Source: Trifolium pratense
Taxonomy: Eukaryota > Streptophyta > Magnoliopsida > Fabales > Fabaceae
Direction of reading: 5' to 3'
DNA length: 64,000 nt
Assembly (NCBI RefSeq): GCF_020283565.1
Contig: NC_060060.1
Coordinates: 2,232,001-2,296,000, forward strand
Part shown: piece after piece, positions 1-11,399 of the stretch
Position numbering within the stretch: position 1 is the first letter of the stretch
How the letters are laid out: the number at the start of each line of letters is the position of its first letter
Translations under genes and position numbers: made by a program
The notes under the pieces: generated by a model
Database searches by the model: none
The model's input: only the letters and a program-made list of their open reading frames with translations
Told to the model about the DNA's origin: nothing

Positions 1-1737
1 GTGCGGGGATTGCCCGGTTTGGGAACTTGAAGATGGAGAAATTTTTTTTCCATGGAATGGGGATGAAGGAGAAAGTCCCCCCAAGAAAGGTTTGGGGATG
101 GGGACGAGATTTCATCCCCGTCCCGCGGAAATGTTAGGATCCGCAGGAATGGGGATGAAGAAACAATACTCCCCAAAGCGGGGAATGGAAGCAGAGATGA
201 GAAACATTTTATATTGTGCGGCAAAGAGTGGTAAAATACCTTCCACTCAATCCCCGCATCGTTTACATCGCTATCTCTTGGGGTCGGTGCAAGAGTTTAT
301 TTTATTTGATATATTTTTAATTCATATATTTTTATTTTTTTTGTAAAGTCAAATTTATTTTATTGATGGCCTGAACCACATAAATGGGCCTTGTTGACTC
401 ATTTCCGAGATACTCACTCCGTCCTAAATTATAAGAGGGAAAAACTCAAATCCTTTGTCTCAAATTATGAGAGAAAAAAAAAACCAATATTTTTCTTTTC
501 CAAGAATTATTTCTATTTATTCTCATAAAATTAAATGCAAATTGCATTTAATTTTCTCTCTCCACTTTTATCAATAAGTAATAATCAATGGAAATTATTT
601 ATAAATCTTTCAATGAAATTTATTTCAAGAAAAATACAAAACACATACTCCAAATTATTATGTTTTGGTTTTACTTAATAAGTGTGATTTTTGTTTTTTC
701 CTTATATTTTTGACCTTGTAAAATGAAAAAGTAAAACACTATACTCCCTCCGTCCCGAAATATAAACAAAATTTGGTCAACAAAAGTAAATGTATTTGGT
801 CCAAATGTTTAACTAAATACATCAAATTTCTTTGGCTCATATTTGCTCATATTTTAGGACAGTCATAAATACACTCCCTATGTTAAATATCTGTTTTTTT
901 AAATTACTTTTTCTTATTTATTATTTCATTTTATCTATATGTTTTTCTCTACAGTAAATAATTAAATAAATTATTGATAAAATAATACTATCGCATTAAA
1001 TTTTAAAAATGACAAATAAAAACAATTTTTTTCCTCTAAATGCTGAAAATAAAAGTAGAGTATAAATAAAAAAATAGAGTATAAATAAAAAAAGTCAAAT
1101 GAATTTAATTCAAAGTTAAACTAATACACATAAGACTTTTGACTGTATTTAAGACTAGGTGGAGTAGTATTTATTATCTATATTAAATGAATTATGAAAT
1201 TATGAAATTGAGGATTGTTTGGGGTCACGATAGTCTGAATTATTCCGTCAAAATAAAAAAATACTCTGAATTATGGAGTTCGATTCCTATTTATAAAAGA
1301 AAAATAAATTTGCGAGTGTTAAACATCGAGATATCGATTTCAATTCCTATTTATAAAAGAAAAAAAATTACACTAAATTTCTTTTTGAAAAGTGGTGAGT
1401 ATGTAAACTCATTTGTGAAGGGGGAATAAGAGATGGAATAGAACATTGATTGATGACTATTACTTCATCAATCTATAAGCTTCATCATCAAGGACAATGA
1501 TAGATTTTATTATCAATGTGAATTAAAGCCTCTATGAATTGTCATTGAAGCAAATAGTGTATCATTGATTGAATGCATTTGGGGTTCAAAAGTCTAAGCA
1601 AATAAAAAAAGATACAATGACATGCCAAATCACTTAACACCAAAGCAACTATAATTAACACAAGAAATAAAAAAAATAGGGACAAAAGCAAATGATAAAA
1701 AAAAATGATGATTAAATTTTTTTTAAAAAATAAATAA
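1..1737. repeat. Repeat debris; no supported gene
   Basis: No convincing coding exon is visible here. Positions 1-200 are G-rich and built from repeated GGGGATG / CCCCGTCCC units, like the end of a degenerate DNA transposon. Short MITE-type ends occur near 417 (ACTCCGTCC) and 742 (CTCCCTCCGTCCC). The rest is AT-rich. The second exon expected for the neighbouring TBL gene was not found. Confidence 0.4.
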
Positions 1738-1782
1738 TTAAAACTTGTAACAAAATTGAAGTAATGTAGAAGTGAAACATAC

Positions 1783-2283
1783 CCTTGATAGTAGACAAAT
1801 CAATGACTGCATGTGATTTCTACCAACAGAATCTCCAACAAAAGCCATTGATTTTCCTCTAACAATTTCAAGAAATTGAAAAGGATTGAAAATTGGTAAT
1901 TCACACTCATTTGGCTTCCATCTCCACTTCATGAAATCAGAATCTTGCCTTCCATACTTCATACAATTTTGATGCTCATGAATAGCCCAACAAGTTTTAT
2001 TTGTATAATATGGTGCTTTTGGATTTGGCACCCATTCACCACTAAAAATGTCACAATTTTTCAAAGATGTTGAAGGTAAAGTTTCTTTTTTAATTGAATC
2101 AACATTTGATGAGGTTGATGATTGCATAGACTTGTTCATCATCAAAGATGAACCAAACAATGGATAAGACAAAGGGGTCACAAGAACAATAATTGTGACA
2201 AGAATTGCTATTAGAATTATTTTTGGGATCATTTGTTTTTTGTTATTGTTCCCATAGAGATGCTCTTTGTCTTGGAACTTCAT
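1783..2283 (-). CDS. TBL/AXY4-like O-acetyltransferase, first exon only
   Basis: The exon encodes 167 residues from the ATG at 2283 to a splice donor (AAGG|GTATGT, intron starting at 1782), phase 0. It has a short basic N-terminus and one hydrophobic segment at about residues 18-42, as in a type II Golgi membrane anchor. The TBL/PMR5 N-terminal domain follows, starting at [12 protein letters not shown] and ending with the GDS box ([14 protein letters not shown]), whose Ser is the expected catalytic residue. TBL proteins O-acetylate wall polysaccharides in the Golgi; the wording of this domain resembles the AXY4/TBL27 group acting on xyloglucan (family inference). Family members are about 400 or more residues and have a C-terminal DxxH motif that is absent here. 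No later exon was found down to base 1, so intron 1 is longer than 1.78 kb and leaves the window, or the gene is truncated. Confidence 0.82.
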
Positions 2284-2400
2284 TTTTGGAAGGGATATGG
2301 AGAAAGAGTGAAAAAAAGAGGAAGGTGTAGGGAAATCAAAGATGTTTTAGTCTATATATTGTGTGTGAAGTTTTTTTATTTGTTTTGACTTTTGTGTGGT
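2284..2400 (-). promoter_or_regulatory. Likely core promoter of the TBL gene
   Basis: On the minus strand, TATATAGACT lies near 2350-2357, about 70 bp upstream of the ATG at 2283. The spacing suits a TATA box with a short 5'UTR. No other elements were identified. Confidence 0.45.
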
Positions 2401-2596
2401 TGAATTATTTTTTTATGCAATAAATCATTAACAATATGCTTTTTCTTACAAATGCAATAAAATGCTTGAAAAGTTGTTTTCATAGGCAATTAATAGACTT
2501 AAATATTGGATCATGATTTATTACCTTTGTTTTTTTTTTTTACGAAATTTATTACCTTTGTTGATATTCTCTTTTTCATCACAAATTTTTTTTAGG

Positions 2597-2793
2597 ACAA
2601 GCAGCAAGGATGTTGGTCACCTTAAAGGCTTAAGCATATGGTCAGAGGTTTGATTCATGTCTCATGTGTATGGAGAAAATTCAGTTGGAAGGAAAAAACT
2701 CACCTCGTGTATGACACACATGTTCGTCAACGGAGATTAATCATCGCTAACAGTGGTGGAAACTTTGTATCAATATCATGATAACAAAAAAAA
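2597..2793 (+). mobile_element. tRNA-derived SINE-like element
   Basis: A Pol III-like box B (GAGGTTTGATTCATG) lies at about 2645-2659, downstream of a box A-like stretch. The roughly 200-bp unit ends in a short A run at about 2785-2794. This layout is typical of plant tRNA-derived SINEs. No clear target-site duplication was found, so the ends are approximate. Confidence 0.55.
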
Positions 2794-3102
2794 AACGTTA
2801 GGAAATGTGGAATTTCAAGCCATTAGAATATTTGACAAAAAAAATTGTTAGGAAAATACTGTTCTACCAAATATTGTTCTACCAAAAAAAAAGTCAAATA
2901 TTGAAAAAAATTCTTGCAACTTGTGTAATTAATTTTTTAAACATTAAATTTTTTGTAATAGTTAATGCAAAATTTCTTAGAATGACCAATTATTTTTTAT
3001 TAAAGAACAAAAATATTTTTGTAAAACTAATTTAGAAATAATTGTTAATTTATTATATAAATTAATTATTCTGTTTAAATAACCATTATTTTTTCTAACC
3101 TC

Positions 3103-3228
3103 TTAGTAGAAGGGTCCCGGTAAGTAAAGTTTGGGAAAAAATTGTTCCTACCAGAAATTGAATTCAGGTTCTCCCGAATAATTCGTTATGAAGGAATTCA
3201 TTAACCACTTGAGCCTAATATTTTGGTT
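3103..3228 (-). mobile_element. tRNA-derived SINE-like element
   Basis: Read on the minus strand, the unit begins near GGCTCAAGTGGTTAATG (box A-like) and continues to a degenerate box B (CCTGAATTCAATTTC) and a CCGGGACCC segment. A shorter relative lies at 28,060-28,142. The flanking 2,800-3,100 and 3,230-3,580 are AT-rich with no feature seen. Confidence 0.5.
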
Positions 3229-3584
3229 AAATAATTATATTTTTAAATGTGGGTTAATTACAATTATGAAGTTTATTATCAAATTCACTTATAGCAAAAA
3301 TATTTAATTTTTATACAGACTAACACGGTAAGAGAAGTCATATCCCTGTTCGACCACAAAAAAAAAAAAAAAGAAGCCATATCCTGTTGTATATATATTT
3401 TTGTCCATGTATTTTAAAGAACAATATCATAATGTGACATAATAGTATTATTTTTCTCTCGTAAATTTGGATAAGATGGCCTTATAATAATTGATCGACA
3501 TCTCAATTATGTTGGCACTTGAATGTACTACCACTTCTCTACCAATACATAAAAAATATACCTAGTCGTGGCACATAGATTAGA

Positions 3585-3968
3585 GTTTTCCTGTTTTATT
3601 TTGTGATTTTTTTGCCTCAGTGCGTCCCGTCTTCGTGTGGTGTTTGTTTGATCTCCGTCTTCGTGCGGTGTTTGTTTGCTTTCTTGTTTTTTGCGGCGTT
3701 CGTTTGGTTCAGTTTGACAGATCAGCTTTGATCAACTACTGATTCAATCAATGACAAGGTCATCAACGATGAAGATCCAAAGACATGGATATTTCGGTTA
3801 CTTTTATTTTGTCACATTATTTGTAGACTTAAGCATGCCGTTTTATGCTATTAACTTGGATGCTGTGAGTTTGTTTGCAGATTCATCATTTACGTTTTTA
3901 GCGACATGAAATTTGTGCTTGTATCTGATATGTCTATCAATTTGAATGAATGAATATTTTTTTTAGTC
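3585..3968 (+). mobile_element. 5'-truncated non-LTR element, 3' end
   Basis: The sequence is closely similar to the 3' half of the insertion at 62,078-62,680. Shared blocks include GGTGTTTGTTTG, ATGCTATTAAC.TGGATGCTGTGAG and the terminal GAATGAATGAATAT, followed by an A-rich end. It lacks the 5' part of the other copy, as expected of 5'-truncated retrotransposition. Its target-site duplication is not clear. Confidence 0.6.
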
Positions 3969-5690
3969 AAAAAATCAAAAATATGAAAATTAAAATAAAA
4001 GGTGGGAGATATAAACCAAACCCACAAAACAAAATTAATGAAAACGATAATCAAACAAACTAACTCTGTCTCAACAAAACTCTCTATCGAACAATTTGAT
4101 AATTGATCTCATCAGACGAACTCAGAAACAAAAAACCTGCAAGATGTATGAGCTGTTTTTGGTTTTTTGACGAAAATGTGTTAGAGCCTCAAACAAGCAA
4201 GATAGATGTGGATTGTGAGCACATTAGTGTGAGATTATATAAATGAATTAGATATTTTAGTCAGAAGTAGAATTTTTTTAAATTGGACAATTTTAGTTGA
4301 GCCTTCTAGCTGAACTTTTTAGTCCATAGATTTTATAGGTTTATTATTTACTATTAATAGTGTCTTTGAGACACTTTGTAAGGTATCCAAAAAATGGATA
4401 AAAATGTTATATTCTTTTAACTTAGTTTATCTTTCCTTTAATTTTCTTTATGTTTTGAGTAAAGTAGTTTTAGCTCTCTAATATTGGTGTTTTTTTCCTT
4501 TGAACTTCAACATCTTTCATAGTTTATTTTAACTACTCCATATATCCTTATCCCAAAAACATTATTCCAACCTTATTTCCAAATACTAAAATGTTTCAAA
4601 TTTAATAAAAAATCTTATTTTTAAAAGTCTCTCAATTTTATATCTCAAACATCTCCCAATTAGTATTTCTCTTCACCCGATACAAGAAGGCAGTCGAAGT
4701 CTCCTCCATTCTTCATTTTATGGGAAGACATCGCGTTCCGAAGTAAATTGAAAATCTATTATGGTGGATAAATAGTGTTATGATACACACTATTGTTTAT
4801 AAAAATTCTTTCACGCTGTAACAGTTGTAATGCACGTCATAGTAACCATCGTGAAACACCTGTTGTCGTAACCGCATCTGCAATATTATTGTAACATAAA
4901 ATAAGTCACATGGGTGTGTAAAAAAAATAAAATAATAAGTCACATGGGTATAATTAAGAGGAGTGAAATTAACGATACAACCAAACTGATAGCAAAAGCA
5001 AATATATGAAACAAAGGAGAACAAATAAAAAGCGATTTTTTTAAAAAACCTTACAAGAATGGCAATGGTATAGGAATATTCGGATTAATTAACTGAGTTC
5101 AGTTTGTTTATTTTAAAATATTTTAGGGGAGGTTAGTGTCCGGTGTCTACTATAGAATTAGAGAGGATATTTGTGTCGTTTGAAAAGATTTAAGGGGTGA
5201 TCAATGTAATTATATGAAAAAATATTATCAGTTTTCTCACATAAAATAATGGAAACTCAGTTTTTTTTTCGGTAGAAGTGGAGGGTGAGATTGGTCTTAT
5301 CTAATTACTTCGTCAAAGGGTTGGATACCGAGTTTTCCAACAACAAAAATACTTAGGGTACACCACTATATATGCATAAAAAAAACGGGTACAACACTAT
5401 TTCAATACGGTGGGCCTTGAAAACAAGGAAAACGATAGATAACCCAAATATTAAAGTTGGGCCTTTTCTGTATTAATGGGCCATCCAAAAGTGATTGTTA
5501 AAGAATTTTTCTTTTGCCAAACTATCAATTTTCACGCGCGTCCTATGAATCTATCAAAATACATTCATCCGCTACTTAATTAGGTATTGGATACACCAAA
5601 AAATTCCTACCTTTATAACGTCCTCTAATTAAGTAGCGGACAATATTTTCAAAAATTTCTCATTTTTACAACGTCCGCTACTTAATTTCT
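3969..5690. other. AT-rich intergenic stretch, no gene seen
   Basis: No supported coding region. At about 5,565-5,690 three copies of a CCGCTACTTAA / TTAAGTAGCGG motif occur in both orientations. The same motif forms a perfect palindrome at 37,957-37,974 beside the minisatellite, which suggests a shared degenerate DNA element. Confidence 0.4.
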
Positions 5691-5739
5691 TGTTTTTACT
5701 TTTTTTTTCCATCTTCTTTCTAACACAATTGCATTGAAT

Positions 5740-6062
5740 TCCAAGAAGCAATATAAGCCATTAGATCTTGAAAATGAACCAATAAATTAACTTATTATTT
5801 TCTCCCCCTTACCCGTAAATTTGACGACTCTCTTGTCTTGTTTCTTCATACATTTCACTATCTCTTTCTCTCGTTCTCTCTCAAAACCTAAAACCCTAAT
5901 CATCCGATCCGCCCACCTTTTGGTTTCCACAAGCCACCTCTTTAAAATTTAAATCGGTTAAATATCTCTCCATAACCTCAACCGCAAAACGCCTCCTTCA
6001 AATTTACAGTTTGAAATTGAGGAAATTGAAGGTTGTCCAACTCACAAGTTCTACTCTCAAAT
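5740..6062 (+). other. Gene A 5'UTR exon (predicted)
   Basis: The segment is similar to 25,995-26,262 upstream of gene B: both contain AGAAGCAAT.AAGCCATT.GATCTTGAAA, a CT-rich leader and a donor in AAAT|GTGAGTTCTTC. The donor is followed by a 1,686-bp intron (6,063-7,748) whose acceptor TTGTTAGCAG|AATCAACA sits 8 bp before the gene A ATG. The transcript start is not determined. Confidence 0.6.
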
Positions 6063-7293
6063 GTGAGTTCTTCTTTTTTCTTTAATTTCTCTCCTTTTTT
6101 GTTGTTTTATTTTTTCTCCATTTTTAGTTAACTCGCTCTGTAATGTTGTCACACAAGATAAGCATGCCGCCCGCCATCCTTTAATGTTTTCTTTATTTTT
6201 TTTATTTTTGGATCCTAGAGTGCTTTTGTTTAAAGATTTTAGTTAACTCGCTCTGTAATGTTGTCGCACAAGATTTTGTTTTTTTTGTGTGACATGCATG
6301 AGAGTACCCGTGGTGTTTAGTGTGGGTACAGATGGACCATGACCCGCACCTAGTCCATATTTTTATAAGTTAAATTAAAAAACTATTCTCATTTAAATTA
6401 ATAAAAAAATATATTAATTAAATTGTATTTTAGATTTTATTTTGATCTTTTAAATTTTTTTGGTTCATGTTACAAGAGTTAAACACTTTTGTCCTTTAAA
6501 TTTTTTCATGTCATTTTGTACTCTTAAATTACAACTGTAGTACACTTTGACCTTATTTTTGCCGGTGGTACCCTATAAAGTAAATTGATTCAAAATTTTA
6601 AATTGATTTTAAAATAATTAAAAATAACAAAATGACTTTTTTTGAAGACAACAAAATGATTATATAGCATTACATGAAAGGATACTAGATATGTACTTAT
6701 CCGTCCCAAATTATAAGGGGAAAAAATCCATTTTTTTTGTCCCAAATTGTAAGGGAAAAAGTCATTTTCAAGACTCCTGTACATATAACGTGATATTTCT
6801 ACTGAGCTAAGCTCACATGGACTTATATTATTTATTTTTATTTAGTACATCCTCTGATGTTTTATAAGAAATATATAAATCAACAAAAATTTATACTTGT
6901 TGTCCATAATATATAAACCAAAGACAATAATTTTTATTGACTCATACTTCTCTTTTATTTTTAATTTTAATTTTCATTTAGACCCACATAGGACACATCA
7001 TCTAATTGTATACCCTTTCTTGACTTCATGTATAAGATGACAATGTGATGAGCTCGCAAATAATGCTTCCCCACATACATCATCAATATTTATGAAGATT
7101 TATGGTTTTAAATATATATGTGTGTGTGTAAAAAGAAAATTAATTTAATTTAATATTTAAAATAATACTTTCATCTAATTAAGCATTAAAAATGTTGAAT
7201 TTAATTAAATACACATAAATACTTTTGATAATGCATTGTATTTTTGATAATGCATTCAATTAACTTTTCTCATTGAACAAAATTTTCAACCGA

Positions 7294-7437
7294 CCTTTAG
7301 TGGTTCAATTGTGATTGGCACTGAACTTGGTAGGGATGACCTCGATTCGATTCCCTGCAACTGTGATCGGGAAGGAACTGAAACCATTTGAAATCAGAAC
7401 TGACCCTGAACCAGATTAAACGGATGGTGCAAAGCAA
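7294..7437 (+). mobile_element. tRNA-derived SINE (copy 1)
   Basis: The element lies inside the gene A 5'UTR intron. Box A-like TAGTGGTTCAATTGTGATTG and box B-like GATTCGATTCCC are separated by the usual ~30 bp, and the unit ends in GGTGCAAAGC plus an A run. A second copy lies on the minus strand at 38,757-38,893. Confidence 0.6.
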
Positions 7438-7756
7438 AAAAAAATTCAGATGAAAAATATAAAATTAAAACTGATGTACTCAAAATAACCTGACAATATA
7501 AAAGTGAGATATATTGTTATTTAAGTGTCATAAAAAAAGAAGATATTGTTATTAAGCCACATCAACAATATATACGAAATCTTAAATTTCCCTAACCATG
7601 TTTTTTCCATTGTCTTATTAGAAGAAAAAACAATTCTCTCTATGTTTGCTTCTCTTTATTTTGAGTGATCACTCTTTTTTTCTTTTTATTGTTGTTATTT
7701 ATGCAATGAGGGAAGCAACTAAAACATATTTCTTTCATTTGTTAGCAGAATCAACA

Positions 7757-7945
7757 ATGTTGGGATTAAACAAATTAGTGGTGAAGGTAAAAGCAAAAAT
7801 AAGATCATTGAAGAAAAAGAAGAATTATAAGAAGGTAGAGAAAAGTGAAAGTATGAGAAAAGAATTAATGAGTAAGAAGGCCCAAAAGCTCATTGAAAAG
7901 ACTCTCAAAGAAGTCGATTCTCCATATGTAAGAAGAACTTATTGA
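7757..7945 (+). CDS. Gene A: small lysine-rich basic protein, 62 aa
   Basis: I do not recognise a named family. The product has 62 residues: MLGLNKLVVKVKAKIRSLKK at the N-terminus, then KKxxYKKVEK, a second basic stretch around KKAQKL and a VDSP motif near the end. About 17 residues are lysine. There is no signal peptide or membrane segment; the KKKK...KK cluster could be a nuclear signal or bind nucleic acid or membrane (inference). The open frame extends upstream to 7,646, but a 3' splice acceptor ends at 7,748 and the paralogue gene B starts at the same Met, so ATG 7,757 is chosen. The last residues differ from gene B because about 100 bp not present in B follows the VDSP codons; the segment encoding B's C-terminus is found displaced at about 8,025-8,045. 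Confidence 0.6.
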   Translation: MLGLNKLVVKVKAKIRSLKKKKNYKKVEKSESMRKELMSKKAQKLIEKTLKEVDSPYVRRTY

Positions 7946-8131
7946 TTAGAAATAATGAGTAAGGAAATTATTGATTAGTGTATTACTCCAAAATTCATAC
8001 ATCTGAAAAGAAATAATGAGTAAGAAGTTGATACTTTTGTCTTTTGTTGCTTTAGATTTTTATTTTTTTGGGTACAATGATGCTTTAGATGTTTCTCCGA
8101 TGTTGGTGAAACATTAATTATTACGAATTAT

Positions 8132-9699
8132 GATCCGTTGATATCAGGTGTCAACTTAAAGTTTGATACCAAATCATATCCGTTGATTTGTTTAATCCAA
8201 CGGTTTGTATTTTTCATTTAACAATCAACTTTTTCCATAAAAACACACAATTACTTCTTAAAATAAAATGATATGATTTGATTAAGATGAAGATTTTATT
8301 TTTCTTTTCTAAAACTGCTCATCGATCTCTCCCAACTATAATAGGCATTTTTTTGCTCAAATCCGTGTTAACGACATCTTCAACCTTATGTATTTTTTGT
8401 GCCGTCGTCAAAATAAATGTGGGAATGAATGTCATCAAAATTATACTAGGAAAATTCTATGGTGCATAATACCAAAAAAAAAAAATTCTATGGTGCATTC
8501 TTCATTTGGACTTTTTGATGCAGTCATAATCTGGCGAATGAGAAAACATTGTTGACTTAGTCATTGTCAAATAGAATTATATGGTACAAACCACTTATCA
8601 TGTATTCACTAAGTCTCTATCATATTAAAAGTGACAAAATTACCTCAATCTTTATAGTGATTTATTAATTTTAATTGTTGTTGTGAAAATCAATTCAAAC
8701 AACATAACAACAACATTATTGTTCAGTTCAAACAAATGGCTTCTTCCATTCCTATTCCAAAAAAAATAAAAAAAAATATCTTCTTCTTCCATCATAATCG
8801 TCAGAAAAAGAGAAGTCATCTTCAACCTCCATCAACTTCATGCCGCCGTTGAGATTGAAATTTTGAGATTGAAATTTTATGGGTTAAGATATTCTAGTAT
8901 CATACATCAAAGTTGAATACAGATGAATGGTATACAACAAAGTTTTTCTTCATTTGACCGTTGATTTGTGTATATTGATACTATTTGTTGTGTATATATT
9001 ATAGAAGAAGTGAAATTTTAGATCTTGAATTGTTTGCTTTAATTGAAATAAATTGATTCTGAATAATGCAATTTTAATGCTAGTTTGATGAGATTTTAAT
9101 TCATGATGATTAATTTTTAATTATTGATTATGTTTAATTGTTGTTTTTCAAGTAAGAGAGTACTTAATATTATTAACTTAATGAAGGACTGATGTGCAAT
9201 AAATAAAAGTTTCATAGGGTTCACCATGGACTTGCGCTGATGTGGAATTAATTGGCATTCTATTGGTCAATTAAAGGGAATGCACCAAAAAAAAGTCCGA
9301 AACAGGACTGCACCATAGAAGCTCCGATTATACTAATATGTTTTACCCAAATATATCATTTATATGTATAATGCAAATCGATATATAAAAAGGATAAAGA
9401 CACCATTGTCATTTGATTCATTCCTAAGAGGTTTTGTTGAGATTGAAATTTAAAGATTGTTGGAAACTCATTCACAGCAAACCATAAAATAAAAACCTAG
9501 AAGAAATCTCCTAAACAAATCATTTTTTTTTTAGAACAACAAATCAATTTTTATGCACCAAAAAATAAGAAATCTCCTAATAGATATACACATGAGTTAA
9601 TATAGAAAATTATTATTATCCTTTTGATTAAAAAAAATAGAGGGTTGAAATTTGGTGTAAGATTAAAGTTTGACATCTGGTGTCAACGAATCCTAATTC
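8132..9699. mobile_element. Outer Mutator-like non-autonomous element
   Basis: The left end GATCCGTTGATATCAGGTGT is matched, inverted, by a right end whose reverse complement reads GGATTCGTTGACACCAGATG. Flanks ACGAATTAT (8,123-8,131) and ACAAATTAT (9,700-9,708) look like a diverged 9-bp target duplication. The gene B 3' flank reads ACAAGTTAT at the equivalent place with no insertion, so it acts as an empty site. The right end carries about 7 bp not matched on the left, so exact termini are uncertain. No transposase ORF is present, and the element contains the inner insertion at 8,449-9,326. Confidence 0.6.
8449..9326. mobile_element. Inner Mutator-like element with perfect 9-bp TSD
   Basis: The termini are GGAAAATTCTATGGTGCA on the left and, inverted, CGGAGCTTCTATGGTGCA on the right. 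Identical 9-bp direct repeats ATTATACTA flank it at 8,440-8,448 and 9,327-9,335, the duplication size of Mutator-like transposons. At 878 bp without a transposase it is non-autonomous; its interior could be captured sequence, but I recognise no gene in it. Confidence 0.75.
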
Positions 9700-9942
9700 A
9701 CAAATTATATATGTTTTAAATTTACTCATATAGACGGTTGAATTTACTAATTTTATTTGTCTAACGTGGTTTCAATGAGATGTTGGTGACCATAATTCTA
9801 GTATTTTGATATTGTGTATGGAAGTGGAACATTAATTTGTATGTAAGTTTTTTTTCTCCCAGTATTTTCTTTAATTTTTTAATCGCAATACTCGTATGAA
9901 GTTTTTAGAGCTGTTTAGCAGTGACTAATCACTATTCAGAAA

Positions 9943-10342
9943 GAGGAGGGATCCGTTGACTTCAGGAGTAAGTTTCCATTGACTTACTTACTCCGCCTAA
10001 TAACTCTATATCGACATTATATTTTTTCAATCCAACCGTTGAATTCAAATATCTCATTGAGTAGATCAACTCCACACATTTTTATAAAAATTCAAAACCG
10101 TTTGATACTTTTTCTGACAACTTCAATTGAACGTACGATAAACTTTTAAAAAAACCGTTGAATTTCAATAGTCCGAATGCATAACTATATTTTTTGAATT
10201 TTTATAAAAATTTGTGGAGTTGATCTACTCAATAAGATCTTTGAATTCAACGGTTGGATTGAAGAAATATAATGCCGATATCGAGTTATTAAGTGGAGTA
10301 AGTCAATGCAGACTTACTCCTGAAGTTATCGGATCCCTCCTC
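9943..10342. mobile_element. Foldback Mutator-like MITE
   Basis: The 400-bp element has inverted arms of about 155 bp beginning GAGGAGGGATCCG on both ends, with well-matched sub-blocks such as CAATCCAACCGTTGAATTCA and GAGTAGATCAACTCCACA. Flanks ATTCAGAAA (9,934-9,942) and ATTGAGAAA (10,343-10,351) match at 8 of 9 positions, as for a Mutator-type duplication. The tip GATCCGTTGA is shared with the element at 8,132. Confidence 0.75.
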
Positions 10343-10351
10343 ATTGAGAAA

Positions 10352-11250
10352 TTTTTAAAGTATATAAGTTGAATTCTTCCTTTTCAACAAATTTTTTTTT
10401 TTATAAACAAAAATTAGAAATCGAACTCTTAACATACTTGTTTTTTGGTACGTGGTATTTTCTTACATGCCGACCCAACATTAAAGAGGGTCTAAAGCGA
10501 ATTTAAAGTGAAAGTGTCAAACAAGAATAAAAGAATACAAAAAGTCTTTTCCTTAATACAAACTCTCAAATATTTTTTCGTTATTTATAAAATAAAAAGT
10601 CTCACCTTTTCTAACTGCAAACTAATGAACTCATGACACATTAGAAACTTTTTACTATTGATAATTTTTTTTAGATTTTTGAGGGCCTAAAGCCCTTACT
10701 TAGATTGTTTTATCCGACCCTATTTTCTTACATAAGAATCTTGTTGAACCAAATAAAGCAAAAATTGAAATGAAAAAAAAAATTAATAGAGTTTTTCATA
10801 CATAACAAAATATTTGCTTCTATGCGATTCAAATGAATTAATCCGACCAGTTATCATGCTCCTCATTTCTTTCAGATTTTTTTTCTAAAATTAATTTAAC
10901 GTCTCTTTTTGGTTGGATGGTATAAAAATATATTAACTTTCGATAAAATCTAATTAAGACATTGAGCTCAAATAACGATTAATGATTTTCCCTAAGACGA
11001 ATCGTTCAAAAGAATCTAAGTTCAATTCCTGTTAACAATTCAGAAGAAAATAGACAATGTAATACCAAATATGTTATCTTGAGTACATAATATAGCTATC
11101 CTTAAATGCACAAAAGATCCATACAAATTTGATGTTTTATTTTTTTTAAGTCCTTGTTGTTTTATTTTAATCCTTGCAAAATTAATTTATATTAAAGTTA
11201 ATCCTGTAAATTATTTTATTTTAACCCCACAAAAATATAAAGATTAAAAT
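10352..11250. other. AT-rich intergenic stretch, no gene seen
   Basis: No coding or RNA feature is supported. Short matches to the gene B side occur (CTTACATAAGAATC at about 10,727 and 27,817; CTTTTTGGTTGGATGGTATA at about 10,905 and 29,971), consistent with this being downstream sequence of the A/B duplication. Confidence 0.4.
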
Positions 11251-11399
11251 GAACATTACAGACCAATTTCAACATGGACATATTTTATAAGGATTAATAC
11301 AAAACAACAAGTTTGTACCAAAAAAAAAAAAAAAAAAAAAACAAAACAACAAGTACTAAAACAAAAGATTGTATTTGTCAAAAAACAAAAAATTTTAAA

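Noticed and set aside
92..346. 84-residue open frame at the left edge
   Set aside because: It translates G-rich transposon debris with no family resemblance.
7646..7756. Extended N-terminus of gene A with a hydrophobic stretch
   Set aside because: It lies before a splice acceptor conserved with gene B, so it is intron sequence.
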